Of a stretch of DNA of 64,000 bases, positions 17,989-27,980 are shown in pieces. Under the pieces are notes generated by a model. It was not told the origin of the DNA, made no database searches, and worked only from the letters and a program-made list of their open reading frames with translations. Each line of letters begins with the position of its first letter. Position 1 is the first letter of the stretch. Position numbers and translations under genes: made by a program. The DNA is from Pseudomonas sp. NCCP-436 (GTDB lineage: Bacteria; Pseudomonadota; Gammaproteobacteria; Pseudomonadales; Pseudomonadaceae), in NCBI RefSeq assembly GCF_019656335.1, contig NZ_BPLZ01000002.1:242904-306903 (forward strand), in the 5' to 3' direction.

Positions 17989-20900
17989 TCATCCGCGCAG
18001 TGCCAGGTGGCGGCTGAGCAGCGCCCGCAGTGCAGCAGGCTTGACCGGCTTGGGCAGATAGTCCAGGCCGGCGGCATGTACCTCGGCTACCAGTTCGGGG
18101 CGACCATCTGCACTGATCACAACGCCGGGTACCGGTTCACCCAGGCGCGTGCGCAGCCAGGCCATCAGTTCGGTGCCGGTTTCGCCCTCGTCCAGGTGGT
18201 AGTCGATCAGAGCCAGTTGCGGGTGAACATCTTCGCTCAGCAGATGCTCGCACTCCAGCCGGTTGCGTGCCGTCCAGACTTGGCAGCCCCAGCGTGACAG
18301 CAGGCTGTGCATGCCGGTTAGGATACTGTCTTCGTTGTCGATGCAGAGTACCTGGATGCCTTGCAGCGGCTGCTCCTGCACCGTCCGGGCAGGACGCACC
18401 GGCGGCTGCGGCGCGGGACGTGCCACCATGGGCACGCTGACACTGAAGACGCTGCCCTTGCCGGGCCAGGAGCGTACCTCCAGGCGGTGGGAAAGTACCC
18501 GGCACAGTCCGTCGGCAATCGCCAGACCCAGGCCCAGACCCTTCTCGGCGCGGGTCTGGTGGCTGTCGAGGCGCTTGAACTCTTCAAAGATTATCCGGAG
18601 TTTGTCCTCGGGGATGCCGGGGCCACGATCCCAGACTTCCAGACGCAGGCAGCGCCCCTCACGACGCACGCCGAGGATCACTCGGCCCTTCGCGTAGCGG
18701 AAGGCATTGGTCATGAAGTTTTGTAGGATGCGGCGCAGCAGCTTGATGTCGCTGTCGATCCACTGGCGGCTGCCGTGTACGCGCAGATCAATGTCCTGTT
18801 CAGCCGCCAGTACGCCGAACTCGGCTGCCAGGGTGTCGAACAGGCTGGAGAGGGCGAAGGGGTGACGATCCGGCGTGACGCGGCCGTTCTCCAGGCGGGA
18901 GATATCCAGCAGGTCGGTGATCAGGTCTTCGGCCGAGCGCAGCGAACTGTCAAGATGGCGTACCAGCTCCTGGGCTTCGGCCGGTAGTGCATCTTCCTGG
19001 TGAGCCAGAGCGGCGGAGAACAATCGTGCGGCGTTGAGTGGTTGCATCAGGTCGTGACTGACCGCAGCCAGGAAGCGGGTCTTGGACTGGTTGGCCGCCT
19101 CTGCATGGGCCTTGGCCTCGCTCAGTGCCTGATTGAGCTGCGACAGCTCCTGGGTGCGTTCGGCCACGCGGCGCTCCAGGCTCTCGTTGGCTTCCTTGAG
19201 CGCACGCTCGGCCTCGCGGAATTCGGTGATGTCGGTAAAGCTCATGACGAAGCCGCCGCCAGGCATGGGATTGCCGATCAGTTCGATGACCCGGCCGTTG
19301 GGAAAGACTCGTTCATAGGTGTGTGCCGTGCCCTGGCGCATCCAGTACAGGCGTCGAGCCACGCTTTCCTCGATGTCGCCGTTGCCGAGCATGCCGCGCT
19401 GAGCATTGAAACGGATGATCTCGGCAATCGGTCGGCCGACGTAAATCAGCCCATCCGGATACTCGAACAGCTCCAGATAGCGATGGTTCCAGGCCACCAG
19501 GCGCAGATCCCGGTCGACTACGCTGATGCCCTGGGTAATGTTTTCGATGGCGCCTTGCAGCAGGGCGCGGTTGAATTGCAGCACCTCGCTGGCTTCGCCG
19601 ACGATGCGCACCACGTCCTCGACCTGCATTTCGCGGCCTTCGATGGCCGCCTTGACCACAGCGCGGGTTGAGGAAGCACCCAGCACACCCGCCAACAGGC
19701 GTTCGGTATGGGCGATCCATTCGCTGTTGGCCGGCAGATCCGGGTCGAAGTCTTTACCCTTGCCGTGCCGCTGGGCGAAGCGCACGAAGCTCTTGCGTGC
19801 GCGTTCCTCGCCGACGAAACGACTGGCGAGCACCAGTAGGTCGGAAACCTGTACGGCTAGCAGACTGCGGCTGCTTGGCTTGATACCGAGATCGTGGCCG
19901 ATGAAGCGGCTGGCCTGCCAGTGCTCGGATACCCGCGTACGGGAGAACCACGAGACCCAGGCAAACAGCATGAAGTTGCCGGCTACCGACATTACCACGC
20001 CGCGCGTCAGTGGATCGACTTGCAGACCCAGTGGCGCGTAGAGCAGGCTGGTCAGGCCTGGGAAACTGTCCAGCGACCAACCCATGCCGCGTGCCACCAG
20101 CGGCAGCACCAGCGTGTAGAACCACAGCGCCGAGCCAAGGATCAGCCCGGCGAATACCCCGCGGCGGTTGGCCTGTTTCCACATCAGCGCGCCGAACATG
20201 GCCGGTGCCAGCTGGCCGATGGCAGCGAAGGAAACCTGGCCGATGGTGGCCAGACTGGCGCCTTCGCCAAGCAGTCGGTAGCAGACGTAGGCCAGCAGAA
20301 GGATCAGCACGATGCTGGCCCGACGGGCCGTGAGCATCCAGTGGCGGAAGGCCTCGAAGGGACGCTCGGTGCTCTGTCGGCGCAACAGCCAGGGCAACAG
20401 CATGTCGTTGGATATCATGGTTGAAAGGGCCACCGAGGCGACGATCACCATGCCGGTTGCGGCCGAGGCACCGCCGATAAAAGCCAGTACGGCCAGATCC
20501 GGGTGCGACTGCGCCAGAGGCAGGCTGATAACGAAGGAGTCGGGAGTGATGCCCGGCGGCAGCAGCATTTGTCCTGCCAAAGCGATAGGCACCACGAAGA
20601 GCACGGCAAGTATCAGGTAGGCCGGGAATATCCAGCGTGCCAGGCGCAGATCCTGCGGTTCGATGTTCTCAACCACAGTGACATGGAACTGCCGCGGCAG
20701 GCAGACGATGGCGATCATCGCCATACCGGTCTGCACCAGCATCGCCGGCCAGTTCACGGCTTCGTTCCAGAAAGACTCAAGCTTAGGCGTGCTGTGGGCC
20801 TGGTTGAGCAGGTCGCCGAAGCCGTTGTAAAGACCGAAGGTGACGAATGTGCCGACGGCAAGGAAGGCCAGCAACTTGACCAGCGACTCGAAGGCAATGG

Positions 20901-21477
20901 CCAACACCATGCCGCGATGGTGCTCGGTCACATCCAGGTTGCGCGTGCCAAACAAAATGGTGAATAGAGCCAGGGCCAGTGACACGATCAGGGCGGTATC
21001 CTGGGCGCTGGTGCCGGTGTCCTGGGCCTGCATGCCAATCAGCAGGTTGACGCCGAGGACAATGCCCTTGAGCTGCAGGGCAATGTAGGGCAGCACCCCG
21101 ACCAGGCAGATAAGCGCCACGACTACGGCAAGGGGCTGCGACTTGCCGTAACGTGCGGCGATGAAGTCGGCAATGGAGGTGATGTTTTCCTGCTTGCTGA
21201 TCATCACCATCTTCTGCAGCACCCAGGGCATGGTCAGCAGCAGAATGATCGGCCCCAGATAGATCGGCAGGAACGACCAGAGCTGCTCGGCTGCCTGGCC
21301 TACAGCGCCGAAGAAGGTCCAGCTAGTGCAGTACACTGCCAGCGACAGGCTGTAGACCCAGGCGCGAAACCGAGGCGACATTGGCGTGCTGCGCCGATCT
21401 CCGTAAAAGGCGATGGCAAAGAGTATGGCCATGTAGATTAGGGCGACCGCAGCGATCAGCCCGGGGGACAGCGACAT
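17989..21477 (-). CDS. Hybrid sensor histidine kinase with SSS transporter-like sensor
   Basis: Two-component sensor of the CbrA/PutP-fusion type. The 1162-residue protein has an N-terminal sodium/solute-symporter-like module with about 13 membrane segments (residues 6-515), a PAS domain (about 640-755) with coiled coil, a HisKA domain with phospho-acceptor His808 in FLAAVSHDLMQPLN, an ATPase domain (N-box near residue 920, GLGLGLAIADG near 982) and a C-terminal receiver with Asp1092 in ALIDYHLDE. The start at 21477 has GGAG upstream; the 24 extra residues of the longer frame are not membrane-like. The partner regulator is not adjacent. It resembles P. aeruginosa PA3271, next to an acetyltransferase. 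Confidence 0.92.
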   Translation of the reverse strand: MSLSPGLIAAVALIYMAILFAIAFYGDRRSTPMSPRFRAWVYSLSLAVYCTSWTFFGAVGQAAEQLWSFLPIYLGPIILLLTMPWVLQKMVMISKQENITSIADFIAARYGKSQPLAVVVALICLVGVLPYIALQLKGIVLGVNLLIGMQAQDTGTSAQDTALIVSLALALFTILFGTRNLDVTEHHRGMVLAIAFESLVKLLAFLAVGTFVTFGLYNGFGDLLNQAHSTPKLESFWNEAVNWPAMLVQTGMAMIAIVCLPRQFHVTVVENIEPQDLRLARWIFPAYLILAVLFVVPIALAGQMLLPPGITPDSFVISLPLAQSHPDLAVLAFIGGASAATGMVIVASVALSTMISNDMLLPWLLRRQSTERPFEAFRHWMLTARRASIVLILLLAYVCYRLLGEGASLATIGQVSFAAIGQLAPAMFGALMWKQANRRGVFAGLILGSALWFYTLVLPLVARGMGWSLDSFPGLTSLLYAPLGLQVDPLTRGVVMSVAGNFMLFAWVSWFSRTRVSEHWQASRFIGHDLGIKPSSRSLLAVQVSDLLVLASRFVGEERARKSFVRFAQRHGKGKDFDPDLPANSEWIAHTERLLAGVLGASSTRAVVKAAIEGREMQVEDVVRIVGEASEVLQFNRALLQGAIENITQGISVVDRDLRLVAWNHRYLELFEYPDGLIYVGRPIAEIIRFNAQRGMLGNGDIEESVARRLYWMRQGTAHTYERVFPNGRVIELIGNPMPGGGFVMSFTDITEFREAERALKEANESLERRVAERTQELSQLNQALSEAKAHAEAANQSKTRFLAAVSHDLMQPLNAARLFSAALAHQEDALPAEAQELVRHLDSSLRSAEDLITDLLDISRLENGRVTPDRHPFALSSLFDTLAAEFGVLAAEQDIDLRVHGSRQWIDSDIKLLRRILQNFMTNAFRYAKGRVILGVRREGRCLRLEVWDRGPGIPEDKLRIIFEEFKRLDSHQTRAEKGLGLGLAIADGLCRVLSHRLEVRSWPGKGSVFSVSVPMVARPAPQPPVRPARTVQEQPLQGIQVLCIDNEDSILTGMHSLLSRWGCQVWTARNRLECEHLLSEDVHPQLALIDYHLDEGETGTELMAWLRTRLGEPVPGVVISADGRPELVAEVHAAGLDYLPKPVKPAALRALLSRHLALRG

Positions 21478-21674
21478 GCGAACTCCAGAACGCAGTAGGG
21501 AACAAAAACGGCCTGGTTTGAAACCAGTGTGCATTATTGAGTGTTGCACAAAGCCGGCAGCAGTCGGCTGCGACCAAGGTAGAAGGTGCGGAATTAGGCT
21601 ACCGCGATAGATTGTGCCCGAGCCTGGCGCCTGATAGCGTGATCGTCTTGCGATGCCGTTAGAGGAAGGAACCC

Positions 21675-22289
21675 ATGTTCAAGCCGCAGTTGGTCACCTT
21701 GCAGCGGGGTGCGTTGCGTCTAGAGCCGCTGTCCGAAGCCGATATCCCGGCTCTGGTGGCGCTGGCCGAGATCAACCGCGATGAGTTGCTGTACATGAGC
21801 GGAACCCAGCGTCTGGACTGGTATCGCAGAGCCCTGACCGACCTGCGCGAGGAGCGTGCCCTGCCGTTCGTGGTCCGGCTCGGTGACCGGCTGGTAGGAA
21901 CCACTCGCTTTGCCGATTTCATGAGTGCCTTGCCGGCCTGCGAGATCGGCTGGACCTGGCTTGACCGCAGCCAGCATGGCAGTGGACTCAACGGCAGTAT
22001 CAAGTACCTGATGCTCCGGCACGCCTTCGAACAGTGGGGTATGGTTCGCGTGCAACTGAAGACTGCCGCTAGCAATCTGCGTTCGCAGCGCGCCATTGAA
22101 AAGCTCGGGGCCCAGCGTGAGGGTGTGCTGCGCAATCACCGGCGGCTGGCCGATGGCCGCCTCGATGACAGCGTGTTGTACAGCATCACCGATCAGCAGT
22201 GGCCGCTGGTGCGGGCGCAGCTTGAGACTCGCACCAGCAGCGGGCCGACGGCAGGAGAGGCGGTGGCTCAGCCTGCCAGGCCAACGTAG
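21675..22289 (+). CDS. GNAT N-acetyltransferase, RimJ/RimL-like
   Basis: Predicted acetyl-CoA-dependent acyltransferase of unknown substrate. It has 204 residues with a RimJ/RimL-like layout: N-terminal [19 protein letters not shown], a central [15 protein letters not shown], and the acetyl-CoA binding and C-terminal block [27 protein letters not shown] precedes the ATG. Its last 22 bases overlap the 3' end of the convergent YebC-family gene. Confidence 0.88.
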   Translation: MFKPQLVTLQRGALRLEPLSEADIPALVALAEINRDELLYMSGTQRLDWYRRALTDLREERALPFVVRLGDRLVGTTRFADFMSALPACEIGWTWLDRSQHGSGLNGSIKYLMLRHAFEQWGMVRVQLKTAASNLRSQRAIEKLGAQREGVLRNHRRLADGRLDDSVLYSITDQQWPLVRAQLETRTSSGPTAGEAVAQPARPT

Positions 22290-22969
22290 ACGTTCTGCAC
22301 GTCGTCGTGGCCGTCGATGGCTTCGAGGAAGGCTTCCACTTCTTCCAACTGCTCTGCAGTTAGATTGGTGACCGGATTTTTCGGGCGATAACCGAGCTTG
22401 GCCGAGTTGACGGTAAAGCCCTGTTCCGGAAGGGACTTGCACACGGCATCGAGATCCGTAGGTTCGGTGATGAACAGGATCGCACCCTCGTCATCCGGAA
22501 CAAAATCCTGAGCACCGGCCTCGATGGCCGCCAATTCCGGGTCGGCACCGCTGTCGCTACTGGCTTCGATAAGGCCGACATGATCGAAGTCCCAGCTCAC
22601 CGAGCCGGAAGCGCCCAGTTGCCCCTTGCGGAACAGTACGCGGATCTCCGCCACGGTGCGGTTCACGTTGTCGGTCAGACACTCGACGATCAGAGGCACC
22701 TGATGCGGAGCGAAGCCCTCGTACTGGGTGCGCTCGTAGTTGACCACCTCACCGGAGAGGCCAGCTCCCTTCTTGATGGCGCGCTCCAGGGTTTCCTTGG
22801 GCATGGACGCCTTTTTCGCCTGATGCACGGCCAGACGCAGCTTGGGGTTCATGTCGGGATCGGCACCGTTACGCGCGGCGATCATGATTTCCTTTACCAG
22901 CTTGCCGAAGATCTTGCCTCGGGCGTTGGCGGCGGCTTCTTTGGGTTTGGCTTTCCACTGTGCGCCCAT
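22268..22969 (-). CDS. YebC/TACO1-family protein
   Basis: Member of the YebC/PmpR family, described variously as DNA-binding regulators and as factors that help ribosomes through proline-rich stretches. The product is 233 residues. Family blocks are [20 protein letters not shown] at the N-terminus, [27 protein letters not shown] and [11 protein letters not shown]. The start at 22969 is chosen because AGGAGA lies seven bases upstream and the canonical N-terminus follows; an upstream in-frame start has no ribosome site. The usual ruvC partner is absent, so this may be the second YebC paralogue of the genome. Confidence 0.92.
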   Translation of the reverse strand: MGAQWKAKPKEAAANARGKIFGKLVKEIMIAARNGADPDMNPKLRLAVHQAKKASMPKETLERAIKKGAGLSGEVVNYERTQYEGFAPHQVPLIVECLTDNVNRTVAEIRVLFRKGQLGASGSVSWDFDHVGLIEASSDSGADPELAAIEAGAQDFVPDDEGAILFITEPTDLDAVCKSLPEQGFTVNSAKLGYRPKNPVTNLTAEQLEEVEAFLEAIDGHDDVQNVYVGLAG

Positions 22970-23190
22970 CTGGGGTCTCCTGGCCAATGGGTAAGAATCG
23001 ACATCGTGATGTGCCACGATGGTCGGGCAGGCTGCGGATTTTAGTGTGTTGCGCGGCGCACGGCATCTGTAAATTCTGTCGTTTGCTGGCGCGCCTGTTC
23101 AGCAGGGACTGCTGTAGCACGTGGGAAGGGTGCTGCGCCGGCCGGGTAGGGTTTGCTGGCGCAGGCTGGAGGACTCAACGGGGCAGAGGG

Positions 23191-23472
23191 TCAATCCTGA
23201 CGGCTGGTGACTTCTACCAGGTGATAGCCGAACTGAGTTTTCACCGGTCCCTGCACGACGCCGACAGGCGCGCTGAACACCACGGTATCGAATTCCCGAA
23301 CCATCTGGCCTGGGCCGAAGGAGCCCAGATCGCCGCCACTGCGGCCGGAGGGGCAGGTGGAGTGATCCTTCGCCAATTGGGCGAAGTCGGCGCCGCCTTC
23401 GATGGCGGCCTTGAGTTCGTTGCACTTGTCTTCGCTGGCGACCAGGATGTGGCGGGCAGAGGCGCGAGGCAT
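23191..23472 (-). CDS. ppiC: Parvulin-type peptidyl-prolyl isomerase
   Basis: Stand-alone parvulin that catalyses cis-trans isomerisation of prolyl bonds. It has 93 residues and no signal peptide, so it is cytoplasmic. The parvulin fold is recognisable from SARHILVASEDKCNELK, FAQLAKDHSTCPSGRSGGDLG and FGYHLVEV. AGGAGA lies nine bases before the ATG at 23472. A longer in-frame reading upstream is an artefact of the neighbouring GC-rich permease gene. Confidence 0.93.
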   Translation of the reverse strand: MPRASARHILVASEDKCNELKAAIEGGADFAQLAKDHSTCPSGRSGGDLGSFGPGQMVREFDTVVFSAPVGVVQGPVKTQFGYHLVEVTSRQD

Positions 23473-23573
23473 GAGAGAGTCTCCTTGTGATTGAGTGGCG
23501 AAGCCTAACGCAATCGACCCGCCAGGCAAACGCCGGAGCCGGGCGACGCGCCCCGGCATGGTATCGGCATATG

Positions 23574-24338
23574 TCAGGCGGTCACCCATTTCTGCCTCGC
23601 CCAGCCGCTGAAGCCGTCCACCGCCAGCACCAGCACCAGCATGGCCAGGATCACCGTGGCGGCCTGGGCCTCCTGAAACAGGCTGAGGGACATGTAGAGC
23701 ATCTGCCCGAGGCCGCCGGCGCCGACGAAGCCGAGCACGCTGGCCATGCGGATGTTGTTCTCCCAGCGGTACAGCGAGTAGGCCACCAGCTGCGGCCAGA
23801 CGCCCGGCAGGGTGCCGTAGCAGAACGCGGCGACGCGCCCGCCGCCGCTCTCGCGGATGGCCTCGGCCGGTTCGCGCGGGGTGTTTTCCAGCGCCTCGGC
23901 GAACAGCCGGCCGAGCACTCCGGCGGTGTGCAGGGCCAGCGCCAGGGTGCCGGCATTCGGGCCGAGGCCGGCGGCCAGCACCATCAACGCCGCCCATACC
24001 AGCTCGGGGATGGCGCGCAGCGCATTGAGCAGTAGCCGCGTGGCGTGCAGGGCCAGGCCGCCGAAGCGTCCCGCGGCCGGCAGTGCCAGAGCCAGACCGA
24101 GCAGGGCGGCGAGCAGGGTGCCGATGGCCGACATGGCCAGGGTTTCCAGCGCACCGCGGCCGATCGCCTGCAGGTGCGGTGCGGAGAAGTCGGGCTGGAG
24201 GAAGGCACCAGCGTACTGGCCCATCTGCGCCAGGCTGTCGCCACCGACCAGTGCACCGAGATCGATACCCAGGTAGACGAACGAGGCGATCACTGCCACC
24301 AGGATGGCAGCCAGCAGGATCAGGTTACCGGTTCTCAT
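23574..24338 (-). CDS. PhnE-like ABC permease, second subunit
   Basis: Inner-membrane permease of a phosphonate-type oxyanion importer. The 254-residue product has one N-terminal helix (about residues 5-27) and a five-helix core with the PhnE-family coupling region [17 protein letters not shown]. Its ATG overlaps the stop of the upstream permease by four bases, and it is the last gene of the four-gene operon. Context next to selD and mnmH suggests that the imported ion may be selenate or selenite rather than phosphonate. Confidence 0.85.
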   Translation of the reverse strand: MRTGNLILLAAILVAVIASFVYLGIDLGALVGGDSLAQMGQYAGAFLQPDFSAPHLQAIGRGALETLAMSAIGTLLAALLGLALALPAAGRFGGLALHATRLLLNALRAIPELVWAALMVLAAGLGPNAGTLALALHTAGVLGRLFAEALENTPREPAEAIRESGGGRVAAFCYGTLPGVWPQLVAYSLYRWENNIRMASVLGFVGAGGLGQMLYMSLSLFQEAQAATVILAMLVLVLAVDGFSGWARQKWVTA

Positions 24339-25162
24339 GTCAGCCTCACGCGTAGCAGACGGCTGAGCAGGTCGGCGAGCAGCACTAGCAGCAGGAAGGT
24401 GAGCAGCATGCTGGCGACCTCGCCGCCGGCGAACATGCGCAGCGACAGGTCGATCTGCTGGCCCAGTCCGCCGGCGCCGACAAAGCCCATCACCACCGAG
24501 GCGCGGATCGCGCATTCCCAGCGGTAGACGGTGTAGGAAAGCATCTCCCCGGCTGCGTTGGGCAGTACGCCGTAGGCGAAGGCGGCCAGACGGCTGGAGC
24601 CGGCGCCGAGCAGGGCGCGGGCCGGGCGGGCATCGACCGACTCGAAGATTTCCGCATACACCTTGCCGAGCATGCCGGCGTAGGTGATGGCGATGGCCAG
24701 CACCCCGGCGGTGGGGCCGAGGCCGACCGCGCGCACGAACAGCAGCGCCCAGACGATCTCCGGTACGCTGCGCAGGAAGATCATCAGGCCGCGTACCGGC
24801 CAGCGCGCCAGCTGCGCCCACCAGGCCGGACGGCCGCCACGGTGCACGGCCGACAGCGACAGGGCGCGGCTGGCCAGCAGGGAGGCGGGAAAGGCGATCA
24901 GCAGTGCCAGGCTCATGCCGGCGGTGGCGATGGCCAGGGTTTCCAGCGTGGCGCGGCCAAGTAGGGCGAGGAACTCGGCGTCATGCGCCGGTGGCCAGAA
25001 GCCCTGCAGGAAGTTGGCCATGGTGCGGGCGTTGTCACCGTTGAACAGCACCGCCAGGTCCAGTTCGCTGATGCGAATGCCGGGCCACAGTAGCAACAGC
25101 GCCAGCAGGGTGAGCAGCAGGCGGGGCAGTGCGGCGGGGTCGCGTGGAGCGGTCTTCAGCAT
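24335..25162 (-). CDS. PhnE-like ABC permease, first subunit
   Basis: Second permease of the transporter, 275 residues, with an N-terminal helix (about residues 14-30) and a core including [22 protein letters not shown] and [19 protein letters not shown]. The two permeases are paralogous. The start at 25162 overlaps the ATPase gene by seven bases; a much longer frame that runs on through the ATPase and binding-protein genes is spurious. Acts as a heterodimer with the downstream permease. Confidence 0.85.
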   Translation of the reverse strand: MLKTAPRDPAALPRLLLTLLALLLLWPGIRISELDLAVLFNGDNARTMANFLQGFWPPAHDAEFLALLGRATLETLAIATAGMSLALLIAFPASLLASRALSLSAVHRGGRPAWWAQLARWPVRGLMIFLRSVPEIVWALLFVRAVGLGPTAGVLAIAITYAGMLGKVYAEIFESVDARPARALLGAGSSRLAAFAYGVLPNAAGEMLSYTVYRWECAIRASVVMGFVGAGGLGQQIDLSLRMFAGGEVASMLLTFLLLVLLADLLSRLLRVRLT

Positions 25163-25956
25163 CGCGGGATCTGTACCGTCTGGGGTTGCACCGGCGAACT
25201 CGGCGCGGCCTGCAACTGCTCGTTGGCATACAGCGCGTCCAGCTGTTCGGGCTGCACCTCGACGGCCGGCAGGTCGAAGGCGATGCGCCCATCGCGAATG
25301 CCAACGATGCGGGGGAAATGCGCCAGCGCCAGGTCGACGGCATGCAGGCTGGCCAGCAGGGTCATGCCGCGCTCGGCGGCCTCGCGGTTGAGCACGGCCA
25401 GGGTGTGGCCGGCCAGCACCGGGTCCATGGCCGAGACCGGTTCGTCGGCGAGGATCAGCTCCGGCGCCTGGTACAGCACGCGGGCAATGCCTACGCGCTG
25501 CAACTGGCCGCCGGAGAGCTGGTCGCAGCGTTGATAGAGCTTGTCGGCGATATCCAGGCGCGCCAGGGCGGCCTGGGCACCGCCGGCATCCAGCGGGTGC
25601 AGCAGGTTGAGCAGGCCCTTGGCCAATGACCACTGTCCCAGCTTGCCGGCCATCACGGCGGTGACCACGCGCTGACGCGGCGGCAGTGGCGGTGCCTGGT
25701 GGATCAGACCGATGCGTGCGCGCAGACGCTGGCGCTGGCGGGCAGCCAGGCGCCAGGGGTTGTGCTGCAGCAGGTCGAGCTCGCCGCGCGTAGGTTGCAG
25801 GCTGGTGGCCAGCAGACGCAGCAGGGTGGTCTTGCCGGCGCCGGAGGGGCCGATGATGGCTACCCGTTCGCCGGGGCTGACCTCGAGATCGATATTTTCC
25901 AGCGCAACCTTGCCGTTGGCGTGGGCCAGGCCCACGCCACGCAGGGCGATGCTCAC
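25156..25956 (-). CDS. PhnC-like ABC transporter ATPase
   Basis: ATP-hydrolysing subunit of the phosphonate/oxyanion importer, 266 residues. It shows Walker [10 protein letters not shown] (about residues 36-44), signature [15 protein letters not shown], Walker [13 protein letters not shown] and the H-loop in [12 protein letters not shown]. The start is GTG at 25956, overlapping the TGA of the binding-protein gene by four bases. Operon order is binding protein, ATPase, permease, permease. Confidence 0.88.
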   Translation of the reverse strand: MSIALRGVGLAHANGKVALENIDLEVSPGERVAIIGPSGAGKTTLLRLLATSLQPTRGELDLLQHNPWRLAARQRQRLRARIGLIHQAPPLPPRQRVVTAVMAGKLGQWSLAKGLLNLLHPLDAGGAQAALARLDIADKLYQRCDQLSGGQLQRVGIARVLYQAPELILADEPVSAMDPVLAGHTLAVLNREAAERGMTLLASLHAVDLALAHFPRIVGIRDGRIAFDLPAVEVQPEQLDALYANEQLQAAPSSPVQPQTVQIPRC

Positions 25957-26795
25957 TTGAGCAGGCCGGCGGCGCGAGCGGCTTCCTCGATGCCTTCGTA
26001 GTTTTCAGGCTTGGTTTCGATAAAGCGGCTGGCGGCCTGCAGGTCGAGAATCGCTTTTTGCTCGGGCTTGGCCGGGTCGAGGGCGAGGAAGGCGCTCTTG
26101 ATCTTCGCCTGCAGGTCGGCGTCGAGGTTGCCGCGCACGGTCCAGTTGTAGTCGTAGTAGGTCGGGGTGGTGGCGAAGACCTTGACCTTGTCGGTGTCGA
26201 CCTTGCCACCATCGACCAGCTTCTGCCATACCGAGGCGTTTAGCACGCCAGCGTCGGCCTTGCCGGCCTGCACCCAGGCGGCGGTGGCGTCGTGGGCGCC
26301 GGAATAGGCCACGCGGCTGAAGAAGTCTTCCGGCTTGATGCCGTCCTGCAGCATGAAGTAGCGCGGCATCAGGCTGCCGGAGGTGGAAGACACCGAGCCA
26401 AAGGCGAAGGTCTTGCCTTTCAGATCCTGCAGCGATTTCACCGCCGGGTCGGAGGTGATGAACTTGCTGGTGAACTCGGCGTCCTGCTCGCGCTGCACCA
26501 GCGGCACGGCGTTACCGGTCTTCAGATGAGCCTGGACGAAGGTGAAACCGCCCAGCCAGGCCATGTCGATACGGTCGGCGGCCAGTGCCTCGACCACCGC
26601 GGCGTAGTCGGCCACCGGCACGAACTCCACCTTCATGCCCAGTTCCTGTTCCAGGTAGGCGCCCAGCGGCTTGAACTTGCGCAGCAGTTCGGTGGGGGCT
26701 TCGTCGGGGATGGCCGAGACCTTGAGGACATCGGCGGCTTGGGCGGAAAGAGACAGGGTCAGGCCGGCAGCTACGGCCAGGATGTGCTTGAGCAT
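25953..26795 (-). CDS. Periplasmic oxyanion-binding protein, PhnD-like, probable selenium-oxyanion type
   Basis: Periplasmic component of the ABC importer, 280 residues with a signal peptide ending near SLSAQA (residue 20). PhnD-like blocks are [17 protein letters not shown] and the anion-binding loop [20 protein letters not shown] models describe a branch of PhnD-like proteins found beside selD and selU as putative selenate-binding; this gene has exactly that context, starting 150 bases from divergent selD. GGAG precedes the ATG. Specificity is inferred from context only; phosphonate, phosphite or phosphate remain possible. Confidence 0.82.
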   Translation of the reverse strand: MLKHILAVAAGLTLSLSAQAADVLKVSAIPDEAPTELLRKFKPLGAYLEQELGMKVEFVPVADYAAVVEALAADRIDMAWLGGFTFVQAHLKTGNAVPLVQREQDAEFTSKFITSDPAVKSLQDLKGKTFAFGSVSSTSGSLMPRYFMLQDGIKPEDFFSRVAYSGAHDATAAWVQAGKADAGVLNASVWQKLVDGGKVDTDKVKVFATTPTYYDYNWTVRGNLDADLQAKIKSAFLALDPAKPEQKAILDLQAASRFIETKPENYEGIEEAARAAGLLK

Positions 26796-26945
26796 GGATA
26801 TTCTCCGGTTCAATAGCGGAAAAAGGTATGAGGGGCGCCTTGGCGCTCGGCGAATACGGACGGGACTGCGGTGATTATAAGCGAGGCGAACGGCTGCTTT
26901 GCTAGAATCCGCGACCTGTTTCCGATTCTCCGAGAGCGTTGCCCC

Positions 26946-27980
26946 ATGAGCGAGCCGATTCGTTTGACCCAGTACAGCCATGGTGCTGGCTGTGGCTGCA
27001 AGATTTCCCCCAAGGTGCTGGACGTGATTCTGGCTGGCAGCGGCGCGCAGAATCTCGACCCGCGCCTGTGGGTCGGCAATGCCTCGCGCGACGACGCTGC
27101 GGTCTATGCACTGGACGAAGAGCGCGGCGTGGTTTCCACCACCGACTTCTTTATGCCGATTGTGGATGACCCGTTTGATTTCGGACGGATTGCCGCGACC
27201 AACGCCATCAGCGACATCTACGCCATGGGCGGAGAGCCGCTGATGGCCATTGCCATTCTCGGCTGGCCGGTCAATGTGCTGCCGGCGGAAGTGGCTCGCG
27301 AGGTGATTCGCGGTGGCCGCGCCGTGTGCGATGCCGCCGGCATTCCGCTGGCCGGCGGCCATTCCATCGACGCACCAGAACCGATCTTCGGCCTGGCCGT
27401 GACCGGTGTGGTCGACAAGAAGCACATGAAGCGCAATGACACAGCCAGTGCCGGTTGCCGGCTGTACCTGACCAAGCCGCTGGGTGTTGGCATTCTCACT
27501 ACCGCCGAGAAGAAGGCCAAGTTGCGAGAGCAGGACGTTGGCCTGGCGCGTGACTGGATGTGCACCCTGAACAAGCCGGGTGCTCGCTTCGGCAAGCTGG
27601 CCGGAGTGCGTGCCATGACCGACGTGACCGGTTTCGGCCTGCTTGGTCACCTTGTGGAAATGGCTGAGGGAGCAGGCCTTACCGCCCGGCTCGACTACGC
27701 CAGCGTGCCGCGTCTGCCGGGCGTGGAGCACTACCTGGCCGAGGGCTGCATCCCCGGCGGCACCCTGCGCAACTTCGACAGCTATGGGGAAAGGATTGCG
27801 CCGATCAGTGATGCGCAGCGCAACCTGCTGTGCGACCCGCAGACCAGTGGTGGGCTGCTGGTAGCCGTGGCACCAGAAGGCGAGGCCGAGTTCCTCGCGG
27901 TGGCCGCCGAGCAGGGGTTGGAGCTGGCTTCCATCGGCGAACTGGTGGCCCGACAGCGTTACGCGGTAGAGGTGCTGTGA
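26946..27980 (+). CDS. selD: Selenide, water dikinase
   Basis: Makes selenophosphate from selenide and ATP, the selenium donor for selenouridine in tRNA and for selenocysteine. The protein is 344 residues. The active-site loop is [13 protein letters not shown], with Cys16, Cys18 and Lys19 corresponding to E. coli Cys17, Cys19 and Lys20, so the non-Sec form. Further family blocks are [19 protein letters not shown] and the C-terminal [12 protein letters not shown]. The start at 26946 gives the canonical N-terminus. Its stop overlaps the mnmH ATG by one base. Confidence 0.97.
   Translation: MSEPIRLTQYSHGAGCGCKISPKVLDVILAGSGAQNLDPRLWVGNASRDDAAVYALDEERGVVSTTDFFMPIVDDPFDFGRIAATNAISDIYAMGGEPLMAIAILGWPVNVLPAEVAREVIRGGRAVCDAAGIPLAGGHSIDAPEPIFGLAVTGVVDKKHMKRNDTASAGCRLYLTKPLGVGILTTAEKKAKLREQDVGLARDWMCTLNKPGARFGKLAGVRAMTDVTGFGLLGHLVEMAEGAGLTARLDYASVPRLPGVEHYLAEGCIPGGTLRNFDSYGERIAPISDAQRNLLCDPQTSGGLLVAVAPEGEAEFLAVAAEQGLELASIGELVARQRYAVEVL

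Noticed and set aside
24335..26212. Very long minus-strand frame running through permease, ATPase and binding-protein genes
   Set aside because: Only the last 275 codons (24335-25162) resemble a PhnE permease; the upstream part is an alternative frame of the ATPase and binding-protein genes.
25953..27731. Long minus-strand frame extending the binding protein by over 300 residues
   Set aside because: The binding protein has its own signal peptide and GGAG site at 26795; the extension is antisense to selD.
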